This document shows, piece by piece, positions 11,601 to 23,600 of a DNA stretch of 64,000 nucleotides (positions are counted from its first letter, which is position 1; each line of letters starts with the position of its first letter). The DNA comes from Turritopsis dohrnii (lineage: Eukaryota; Cnidaria; Hydrozoa; Anthoathecata; Oceaniidae): positions 1 to 64,000 of the forward strand of contig BQMF02000579.1 in the NCBI GenBank assembly GCA_027922465.2, given 5' to 3'. Made by a program: the position numbers and the translations under genes. The notes under the pieces were generated by a model. The model saw nothing but the letters and a program-made list of their open reading frames with translations. It did no database searches and was not told the origin of the DNA.

Positions 11601-14600
11601 TCCAATGACATCAACAGTAGATAAAAGTCACAACATAGAGTTGAGCCAGAGCTAGTAAATTTTTTTTGATTTGGTATCAGTATTTCTGAGTCATTCGCAA
11701 TTTTTTACACAAGAATTAGTCTAGTTGACTTATATAAATTGACACAATTTCAAGGGTAAATAAACATCACCAAACTTCTGCTTCGTTTAAGTTCACAATA
11801 TCGTAAATCAATTAAAGATGAATTTATATTTAGTATCCTTTTATTAGTAAATCATTATTTAGCATATTTGTTGGAGTTATAAACTAATATGATATATAAA
11901 AGGGTTAGTAGAGAATTTCAAAGCATAACAGTTATTAGATTTATGACTTGATGCAGAGAGGTAAATGAGCAAAATGACAAAACTGTGTGCATGTGGTACA
12001 ATTAACAATGTATGTACAATGTATTATGTTATTAAGAAAAAGAATTGACGTACATGTAAGAAGAAAAATATGTATGAGTATTTTGTTATATTTCGTTGGT
12101 TTAGTAGCCATGTAGTTTTGTATACTTTTACGTTGACCAATATGTTTAATAAAATGTCTTTACATTTTTATCAAAACATCGTCAATCTTGATCTCCAAAC
12201 CAAATACACACATTACTTTGCTAGTAATAACATACTGAAGATAAATAAATTTAAAAGACTTTCTCAGAGAAAAAAGAACCATCATAATGTCACTTACCAG
12301 ATCAGTGTTTTTCATATCTTATTGCCAATTGATTGCTGAAATACTTTCTTGGCATTTCCTAAAAATCTTTGAAAAGTATAAATTAACGGCAACAGGCTAA
12401 TTACATCACTAATAAAAACAGATATCGCCAGATTTAATTACCTATTCAGCCTTGGTAGCTTTGCCGCAAGCATGGCATGGCGAGAAAGAAGCTTCCGAAC
12501 GATAATGGCAGCTGAAATTGCCGACCGAATGATTCTCTGCTGTGATTGGTTATTAGAAAATTATCATAATTATGCGATATTTGCGAATTAATTAGTTTTA
12601 GTGAAGTGATAATGATGCGATATGTGATGCGATAATTTTGCATTAATTTAATGCAAGATAGCGATAAATCCTTAGTGATGATTTTCCCTGAAATCGTCAC
12701 ATTATTTATATTGTATTTATAAAGTAATAACCATACTTACATCTTGATGCATAAATACTGACAATAAAAAATACTATTCTAGTCGGTAAAAGTTTCGTTT
12801 CTTAACAACAAAAAAGAAAAGGTGTGGTGGTCATTAACCCTACACCACTAGGTAGGTCAGCCACTACACCTAAACGAACCATGAGGAAGAGGACAAGAGG
12901 GACCCTATCCAAGAGACATTGAGTTCTGCAAATCACACTGGTTTCCCCTCATTGTAGGACTGGGTCACACACCTCCACTGTTCTTCTATGGCTCCCAACC
13001 AAGGGAACAGGATCATACATAATCGGAAAAAGATCAGGACAATTCAAATCCTTTCACAACATGTAAAAGGATTAAAAACGGACACGGAAACCGAGTTATT
13101 GTTTAACATCATGAAAAGAAGAAACGCAATTGCGGCATGTCTCCAACTAGCAGCAGTGGCATAACGGTAACGTGTTCGATTGGCACATCAGAGGTACCGG
13201 GTTCGAATCCCCTCTGGAAAAACACAAATTCTACTGGCCGCGTCCCTGGTGGTACCAGCACGTTCCCCTGTGAAGTCTTTGGATGTTCCGGGGTTAATAT
13301 AGCTGGGTGAGGGGTAAGTTAGAAATTAGTACCAAAAGTTGAAATGATTGTCAGCTGGTGTGTAGCTCTCTGGCCTAGTAGTGGCTTCGGCCTTGTAGGG
13401 AGCAATCAATTTTTTAAAAAAAGGAACCTGACAGACTGGTTTCAAACTACTTGAACACGATTCTCTCAAACTTATCTCGTCTGGTCATGAGGAACGTTTA
13501 CAACTTACTTGGGAAGAGGCTCACAAGGAGTTGTTATTGTGTTAAACCCTGACGGTGTAAACGCATGGAAAGCAGCAGAATATGAAAAACACAGATTGTA
13601 GCTATTTGCATTCTCCTTGATGATCAACAGAGAAGAGACATCAGTCTTTTCCTAATCTTTGTGTATAACCCTACTGGTAGTGCCACAGAGGGTGAATGGG
13701 ATAGCTATCTTGATCAACTAACCGAATGCATCTCATCCTTTTGTAAGTGGTACAGATACAAACTTTAGTATGGGAATCTCTTGTGATAAGGACGACCCTA
13801 ATGGTACATTCAGAATTCCACATATTAATGAATCTGGAAGACGTTTTCGTTCGTACCTTCCAATGAACAATCTTTGCGCCATGTCCACACCTGGATACAT
13901 CCCAGAAATAAACAAAAACATAACCAACCACTTCTTAGTAAATCGAGAAATGTCACACCAAATAATGGACGCTGGAATTAGTTCTTGGCTCCTTGATAGC
14001 AACCACCGGGCATTGTCATGAAACGTTTAAGAAAGAAAATTATTGTGGAACCTCGTCTTGTTACAACTCAACCTCTTAGGACTGTCTGATCCTATCGATG
14101 GCTTTAGACCAGAGAGGGGCTGTATTGATGCCATTCAGAACTAAAAATGATGCAAAAATGACAGGTCACAGCTACTGAGCTTATGGTCACAAATTCTCAG
14201 TAAAAGACTCCAAGTATGCAAAAGACATTGCTCTAATCTTCGAATCTCGAATTGATTGTGAAACCAGAATACCTCTTTTCATGAATCACTTCACACCCTA
14301 TGGAATGGAATTTCATTCTGGACCAATCGAACCAAGGGATACATCCAAATCTGTCAAGCTATTCTACTCTAAACCACCATTATATGTAAAAAAACCCAAC
14401 CACCTTTGATGATACAAACCTCTCAGACATTACTATTTGGAACAAGTATGTCCCAATTGTATCCAATTTCACCTATTTGGACAGCATCGTTAGTCGATTT
14501 GACCAATAGGGATAACTGAGGTTTTTTGGGGTGCAGGATACTTTGAAAATTTGGGTCTAATTTTTTGGGGGGACGGGTCCGTGAATTTTTGATCGGCGAT

Positions 14601-17600
14601 ATCTCTGTAACGGTTGGTCGTAGCAAAATTACCTTAAATTGTTTGGGTGCAGTTGCTTCTACAAAATTTTTATTACCATAATATGAAATTCGAGGGAAAC
14701 TTTAATGAAAAACTTATGATAATAGGAATATTTATACATATTATTATTTTCCAAAATTACTTGCTCACCTCGTCACTTAATGAAGCCATATTCAGGATGC
14801 TATCCATTATGTAACTAGCCTCTGCATGTCGAGTACCTTTTCGAAGAGCGTAGAGCATCAAATTTTTCATGTCCTAAAGAAATTCACAATAATTGATAAG
14901 AAGTTATAAATAGGTATGATGAAAACTCAAAAAACATCTCAGAATGCTCACTTCAAATGGCACCTCTGGTTTCGCAAGTTCTTCATCAACTAACTTTTTA
15001 GTCTGCTCAATAACACCCCACTGGATAGCTAGGTAAATTTGATCTTTCACATCTTCAACTATAAGAAATATCAAAAGTGCGACATGTTTGATGAATTAAA
15101 AAAATGAAGACCTATTTCTCACTTATTTGCCATCATAATCATCATAGTAAGAATCCATGAAAAGTTATGTTTCAGCTTTTGGAGAAAATAAAACTTTGAG
15201 TAACTATTGGGAGCTCAAATGTGGATTAAATATGTGTGAGTGGCAATCTGTAAAGAGCAGTTACGATGGCATTAACGAAGACTTAAATGTTGTCACAGGG
15301 CCCTCTTAAAACTTAACAAAAGCAATACGAGTTAAATCATTACTTTATTAGCGATCCCAAAATGTGACCACAAGGCTTCCAATGTTACTCTTTAACATTC
15401 CCTGTCTCAAACTTTCTCAGGTAAAAAGATATTTTTATTAAAGCTTTGACCAGACTGCATCAAATTAGGTTCACAAAATTGTTACTTTAAACAACCATGA
15501 TAATTACGAATAGCTTCAAAAGTTATTAGAATAATCCTCTTGACATGTAGAACCATTACTGTTAACTTATGTAGAATAGTAAATAGCAATAAAATTTATA
15601 GTGGTCTTTTAATTTTTGAAATAATTTTTGATAAATCATGTATTCAATTTAGTGCATCAGCAATGCACTGATATACTGGATATACTTGTACTGGACAGGA
15701 GGCACTGCATGAGAGCATAAACACAAGACCAATCTTACAGCTCCATTTACCAGTGTGTGTGTGTGTGCGTTTGTGTGAGCATGGTATACATACTTCATAC
15801 TATTCAAGCTGAAATGGTGGTTCCTTTTTTGCAAGTACGTATAAGACACAAAACTGTTACTTAAAATATTTTTGCATCCATGAAGGTATTTTACACTCTT
15901 GACATGTTACTTTCATGACTTAATACATACAAAAACTGCAATTTTGATACGCCATGTTTACTTAATCTAGAATTTTATACTATCATAGATGAAAAAAACC
16001 CACCTTTCAAAAGGGCATCCAAAATTATTCTTTCCAGAGGGTAATCTTTTGCAAGTGTTCCAATAGTTATCTAAAGACGAATATCTACTTCCGATAATTG
16101 TCTGCGGACCAGACCGGATTATTGAACAATAGACCACGTGAAAATTTTACGTAATATTTTCACGTGGTCTATTGTTTAGTGATCCGGTCCGGTTCGGTCC
16201 GGTCCGCAGACAATTATCTGAAGTGGATATTCGCCTTAAGAAAATGTTAGATAGAAGCATGAATCATTCAGAAATTATTCAATTGAAAAATAAAATTATC
16301 AGGCCATCATAAAACTGAAAACCATACATATTCCTTCAATTTCATACATTCCATGATTTTGCCATAATATTCAATTTTCATTTCTTGAGTGAAATCAGGA
16401 TATTCTTTTCCAATCAGTTCAATCAAATATTGATGTTCCTCAATTTGCAGCAGATTAGCATCTTCCAAAGATCTCAGTTGATAAGCATATGAAAATAATG
16501 TAGCAGCTTGGGTTGTTCCACTAAACAGAATAACAGGCATACCAAACTTTATTGTACTCAAAACCAGATCAATGGTAGTGGGTCCACCTCCAACAACTAA
16601 CTTCACAGCAGCAAAGGCTTTATTTCCTACAAAAAAAGGGAAAGAGATAACAAAAATACACTTTTAAGTTAATTTTAGTTGGTAATAATTGAAACTCACT
16701 TTATGTGTAACGTTATAAGTCCTTTGCTTTAAATTGTGAAGAAAATTAACACAACAAAAGAAAAAAAATGTTCTTACTACTTTTCAATTTTTGATTATCA
16801 GATTTCTTTTTCTCCATTATCGTTTTTTCCAAATTATGACGGAAACCTGTTTCCGAGAAATAATTATTGGTTGTCCCATCATCAACAAATAAAAAATGAG
16901 TATGGTTAGGTTCCAAAAAAGACTTCATTGCATTGATAGGTTTTCTTTTATTAACAGTTTTTGTTGAACTAACATGATCTTGTACATCTTTTGGTAAGAC
17001 ACCCCATGGTAGTATGCCAACACATCTTACTTTTCTTTGCTGATCATGTTCAGATGCAGTACTGTTTAACTGGGATAATTTTTTTAGTGTATTGCCAGTT
17101 AATTTCATGATTCCAACATTCGAACCTCCAGTGAAAACCCAAGCATGGGATTTAGTAGCAACCTTAAAAGTAAGCCGTGTAATGACAGGTATAAAAAGGG
17201 AATTTCAGGTATGACCTATGCCAATTTGATGTTAATGTGTGTAATATTATTGGTTGTCTCTGGAATTACGCTTTGATTGTTTTGTTTTAATTTTGACAGT
17301 TTTAACCTCAAATGGATACATAAAAAATAATTTTACCCTAGCCAATCCTTCTTTAAATATATCTTCAAATGTTTCATTCTGCACATAAGCACTTGCTGAA
17401 CCAATAATTGATATCAATAAAGTTGATCTGGATTGGTGAAATTCTGATGTATCGTATAAAAATTCATACACATCTCCCGGTTTGGTAAGGCTTGATAGTC
17501 TTGTGCACTGAAACAGAGATCATTGAGAATTGAAAGTCTTGGAAGACTATCAGATTATAGATTTTAACCGTCTTATGATCTATGAATTGATTTTGTCACC

Positions 17601-20600
17601 CAAGGGTTTTGATGTAAAGCAATAAGAAATCAAGGGATTCATTAACTTAAATGAAAATGAATGACTATGGTTTATCAAATCTGTAATTTGGGTAGTTTAA
17701 AACAACTGCTAAACTAAAGGCTTCCATTATTTTTCATTTGAGATAATTAATTCTACCATGATGAACAAAATCTTGAAATAATTTTACTTCAGCTTGTGTG
17801 GTCCCCTCATTTCCATTGAAAGTAACAATTTCTCTCATAACATCAGTATCCTTTTCTATAAATATACAGCTTGATTCTGGCGAGGTATTAGAACAGGTAC
17901 ACCTAAAATAAAACGTATGTCAATCAAGCAATGCTGTCTGCATCTTATCATGTTTTTTCTTAAATATTTAAAAAAATTTATGTTTATACACATGCCGTTA
18001 ACAAATACTTAGACAATTTATTTCAAGAAGCAGAGACTTTACACCTACACTCAATCACATGCCTGTTATTGCTTAAATCATTCCATGATAAATCTTAATT
18101 CAAACTTGTCTTACAAGTGGACAAAAAGTATGAGTGACTCGTTATGTTTGTATTTTTATATATGTTTTATTCTGTTAAACTACTGTTATAAAAAATAGAA
18201 AACCTGTCATTTTTACTGCATTCAATAATTTACTTTCAAAAATTTAAACATGTCACAAAATAACAAGGGATTATATTACACAATACATTAATTAATGGGC
18301 GGTTAAATTGCACAGGGGCACAATTAACACGGTTTTAGAAATCCGCGTTAACTAATTCCCATGTTAATTTCGTGTAATAAGGTATTTTCAACGTCGAACT
18401 TGGTACAAAAAATGAAATTGAGTGGGCGAAAAAGCCGAAACATTGCGCCAATTTTCAGTTTTAACTAAATGCTTAGTATTTTATTATGATTCGCTGAATG
18501 TTAAGTGTCACTAAGTTACATTTTTTCTATTGTGGTCATCATGATTGATTGTGGTTGTCACGAAGAACATGATGTGATCGCTAATTTTCAAGATTGCTTT
18601 TTGCAATCATTATGATCACGATAACATCATGGATCGGGCCTGTTGCAGATTATCCATGATCACAATGTTATATGTCCTGATTCCAGTACTGTACTGTATC
18701 AAAGGTCAAGAAAAAAAGTGTATCAGCAGTTTTCTTGTGAGATAATCTCCACAAGAGAGCCAATCATTTTTGACTTTAGCTGAGTGCTTCGTTAATAAAC
18801 AACTGCTAATTCGCAGACCAATTGCTTCATTTCCACTGACATCAGCATAGTCCAACCTTCAGCTCTACATACCGTAATGCATCGATTAAACGCCCCCCTT
18901 CTTTTAAACGCCCCCCTCGAATAGACGCCCTCCCTTTTCAGGAGATTTTAAAATAAACGCCCCCCTCTATTAGACGCCCCCTCTAGAGAGGAGACACACT
19001 AATTAAGGCATCAGGGGTCGAAATAACGTCCGGCTTTCGCTGGAAGTTGAACGAATTCTAATTTAGCCGGACAGTTTATTGGTAGAAAAATCCTTTTTAG
19101 CCGGCTAAGTGATGAGAAAAGCCTTTAGAATTGCGTTTAAGCTGTTCTACAGGCTTTAAAATCTAAAAATTTTCTTCGTCGCCCAACCATGGTCCCACAT
19201 TTGTCCCACTGCCTTATTTCCATACTTAATTCAAAACAGCTGCGGCTACACAAAGTTTTCTTATTTCGACCCCTGGGCATGTAGAACTACTACATTGCAT
19301 TGTTTCAGCCTCAATGTTTTCATTTTGCATAAAAATATGGAAATTTGCGATAGACGCCTTTCTTTTTAAATTTTAAACTAACAGTTGGAAACTTTGTCTT
19401 TATTGACGAAGATCTTGAAGTTTAATTTTGTATATTTTTTATCGATGTTTATGTTTAGTTTATACTTACGAAAAAGAAGAGTTTCACAAAAATTCAATAG
19501 ACGCCCCCCTCTTTTAAACGCCCCCCTCGAATAGACGCCCCCCCTAAAAATTAAAAAAATTTAATAAACGCCCCGGGCGTCTAATCGAAGCATTACGGTA
19601 ATAATAGTATGCACACTTGCTATTATATATAAGATCTTTATTGGCAAAAAATGACATAATGTTTTTTGTAACTGATGCGGTTAAAAGGTCTGTGGTTTTA
19701 CCTAACAATTGCGAAAGTTAATATATACAAAATTCAGATTTTCTTGTTAATTGGATTATGTTAAATGTTAGAAGAAAGAGTTATTAACAACTGCTTAATC
19801 TTTTTATCCTTTGGACTACTCAAAACATAAGCTAATAAAAAGTGAAGTCACAGCTGTGAACCCTTTGTAGGATCAGTTGAATAGTGTTAAAAAATTCACT
19901 GTAATAATTAAAGGGGCACTAAACTAAAAAAATCACAAGTTCATTTTTGTGCACTATGAAACAGCTTTAGAAATGCTGAAAGTCAGTTTTTGAATTTTCA
20001 AAAAATCATATTTCGTTCCTGAGATATTGTTGTTTAAAGTTTTTTTCCGAAACATGATCTCCATGGCAACGTGACATCACAACGTTCAAGAAGATATTGC
20101 TGACATTATAAATATGTGAATAATAACTCAGAATTTTTTAATGATTTAAATTGTTAGAACATTGCATGTATAGTGGTAAATAACTGCAGTTGTGAAAATA
20201 GCAAAGAAATTTATTGCCACTGTTGCTACGGCTCTGTTTCAGGTCTCTATTATTTTTTGCTGACAAGACTATATATCAGCATCCAACACTGTTACTAGGG
20301 CGTATTAGTAATTCAATACCTATAGGTGTTTCAAAATTCTAGCAGCGTATCACTAATATTTCTTCAGTTATTTACATATTTGTATGTCAGCAATTTCGTT
20401 TTGAACATTGTGATGTCATGTTGCCATGGAGATCAAGTTTTGGGCAAAAACTTTAAATGACAATATCTCCGGATCGAAAAATGATTTTTTGATAATTCAA
20501 AAACTGACTTTCATCATTTTTAAAATTCTTCCAAATGGTACAAAAAAAGAGTGTAGTTCCCCTTTAATATAATAGTGTTATACTATGTATCTTTTACAAA

Positions 20601-23600
20601 TGCAGTATACACTGCTGTACGGTATTTTTCATTAGGAAATTCTGTTTATTATGAAGTAGTTTTCATTAATTATTTCATCTCTCTAAATTATAGTCCATTT
20701 AAGATATCTATGATAATACTTTCATTCAATCAATATTGATTAACACATTGCCTGTTACCGTAATGCTTCGATTAGACGCCCGGGGCGTTTATTAAATTTT
20801 TTTAATTTTTAGCGGGGCGTCTATTCGAGGGGGGCGTTTAAAAGACCCCCTCTTTTAAACGCCCCCCTCGAATAGACGCCCCGCTAAAAATTCTATTGAA
20901 TTTTTGTGAAACTCTTCTTTTTCGTAAATATAAACTAAATATAAACATCGATGAAAAATATACAAAATTAATCTTCAAGATCATTGTCAATAAAGACAAA
21001 GTTTCCAACTGTTAGTTTAAAATTTAAAAAGAAAGACGTTTATCGCAAATTTCCATATTTTTATACAAAATGAAAACATTGAGGCTGAAACAATGCAATG
21101 TAGTAGTTCTACATGCCTTAATTAGTGTGTCTCTAATAAGAGAGGGGCGTCTATTCGAGGGGAGCGTCTAATAGAGGGAGGCGTTTATTTAAAAATCTCC
21201 TGAAAAGGGGGGGGGGGGGGGGGGCGTCTATTCGAGGGGGGGGGGGCGTTTAAAAGAAGGGGGGCGTTTAATCGATGCATTACGGTATATTCTGTACAAT
21301 ATTAAGAGAAACCTAACCATTTGTAATAATTAGATCTCTGCATTCATTAGACTGATAATTACAACAAGATTGAAATGTCACAAAAATATTATACATAGAA
21401 TAAATAGGCCACTACCCCTCCTCGAAACTTAGGGTTTAGCCATCAAAATCACTGGAGTTTCCTTTAATTAAAACAATGCAAAGTTGTGTATCTTTGCAAG
21501 ATTCTTTAATGAAAAATAAACAATTACTACTAATTATCACCACATTACAATTTGTATACTAGCAAAAACAAAATATTGAAAAATACCAAAAAAAAAAGAG
21601 ACATAATAAGAACTGGCTAAACACATTTGACTGACAGAAAGTGCACGTGAAATATGGTTGTTTACTTCAAATTTATTGTGGTGGACATTATTTGCTTGGA
21701 AATACTTACTTTTCTAAGCCACATTCAGAGCTCTTCTCAACCATTTTAAATTTAACCTGAAAAAGAAGACTTCTGTTATGCATAATAGCCATTTTCTCCA
21801 ACTCAAAAGCAAAATTCTGGAGTATTGTAAAAATACTGATTGGTTCACTTATGAAGTTATGAATTCATAAGCACACACTTTTGGGCCCTGATTGTGCAGT
21901 AAACATACTTTATTTATTTTTTTAATTAATTAATCGCTCAATACAAGGTTCAAAACCACTAAAGTGTATCGAGGTATAAGGAAGAAAGGTGATGATGAAC
22001 ATTGCATTAAAGCGTTGAAAATTATAATGAGGAGGAAAAACAGACTGTGGTAAAGAATTCCAGAGAGTGGAGGAGTGAGGAATGAAACTTTGTTGGTAAA
22101 ACGTTTTAGTTGACTTTGGGATGTTGACAGTGTGATCATGGCAATTAGATGAATATCTTGTCTTTCGGGTGAATGTTTTTGATGCAGGGATGAGAGAAGA
22201 GTGGCATCAGGGCTGAGGTATGCTCTCGCACAAAAAGGGAGCCCACCTTCATTGAGGCTGACTTAGCAATTGCCTCAATGTAGGAATGCCAGGAGAAGTC
22301 CTGTGAAAAAGTGATGCCAAGGAGACAAAAGGAGTTGTTTTCTTCCAACTGGGTGCCATTCATGGAAATTGACGGTAAGAAGGGATCTTTAGTATGATTT
22401 ACAGAAAGAAGTTTGGTTTTTGTGAAATTGAATGCGACCAGGCATTTCTCTCCCCATTCAACTATAGATTGCAGATCAAGCTCAATTTCGCCTGCCATTT
22501 CTACCTGGCTGAACAAATCCATTTTGGAATACAGGAATATGGTTGAATCATCAGTATAGATGACAAGCTTAGAAATAATGTCATCAGGCAGGCAGATTAT
22601 TGATGGAAAGAAGAAAAAGGGTTGGCCCTAGGACAGAACCTTGGGGACCTCTTGCATTGATGGAATGTGTCGATGATGATTGCCCATCTCAAACAACCTT
22701 AAGCCTACGATTACCAAGGAAGGAAAATGATCTCATAAAGTGGACCCTTAACTCCATTTGCAGAAAGCTTTTTCAAAAGAGAAGTATGCCAGACTTTATC
22801 AAATGCCTTGGATATGTCAAGAGCATCAGCTCTTGGCTCCCCAGATTTATCTAATGCAGTGTAGATTCTATCAGTTATCAGTGTAAGGAGGTCATCAGTT
22901 GAGAGCATTGGGAATGAAAGCCATATCTGAGGCTGCAGGGGACTTTCAAAAGAAACCATAAAACATTCACAGTTTTCTAGCCTGTTATTTAGCAAGCATT
23001 GTTTAATTTTATTCTTTTCACATTGTAGAATACAACATTTTTCTGTATATTGTGTGTGTCAAGATATAAAACGATACACGATACTAGCAAGTCTCCTGTT
23101 TGAAGGCTTTACTAATCGACATTTAAACAGTTTTTTCAGTACTTTCACATCAATAATAACTTTAAGCTAAAATACTTTTTAAGTTCACTTTTGATAAAAT
23201 GTTTTTGCTCTCTAATGTTCTGCCAGTGTCTAATCTTAGGGGTGTCCTGACTGTCCGATTCGGGTCACCAAAATTTTAGAAATCAGTGTTGTGGTGGTCT
23301 GACATTCATTTGTGAAAATGATTTAAGAAATTTCATTACCACAGATTTGAAACAAACAAGAACAAAAAAGTATAACTTTTTTAGTTTAACAAAGAGTTTT
23401 TACAAGTCTTTTTTTCCTTTGAGCAACCTAACTGTTTGTATTACGTATTATAGATAAATATTATAACACCACCATGTCTTTAACAAGTAATGAGAAACAT
23501 TGATTTGATATGTTTTATTATCAACAAAGATGGAGAACGAATGATCAAAACCCACAACCAATTGTGCGAACATCTAAAACCAACACCTGATACTGACAGA

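Larger units (their letters stand above)
5626..12701. mobile_element. 7.1-kb block bounded by perfect 27-bp inverted repeats (putative DNA transposon carrying a BEN gene)
   Basis: Positions 5626-5652 and 12675-12701 are exact reverse complements over 27 bp (TGTGACGATTTCAGGGAAAA..). Within about 180 bp of each end are many copies of TTATCGC/GCGATAA-type motifs, such as binding sites often found near transposon ends. The block contains a short exon (5989-6051), a BEN-domain gene (6721-9001), a decayed gene of a transposon-type family (9319-11204) and about 1.4 kb without features. It lies wholly within one intron of the TRPM gene. No clear target-site duplication: the left flank is a TA repeat and the right is TTATTTATA. 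Alternative: two separate small elements of one family that landed in opposite orientation. Confidence 0.5.

Noticed and set aside
12285..12365. Splice-like stretch (minus) between GATTTTTAG and CTG|GTAAGT as a TRPM exon in the large intron
   Set aside because: Stops in all three frames.
13143..13217. A tRNA gene
   Set aside because: Good A and B boxes but no paired anticodon or acceptor stem, and the sequence continues into a repeat body, so it is a SINE head.
21206..21240. G-quadruplex-type regulatory element at the G-run
   Set aside because: It is part of the GGGGCGT-rich end of a repeat element; run length may also be a sequencing artefact.
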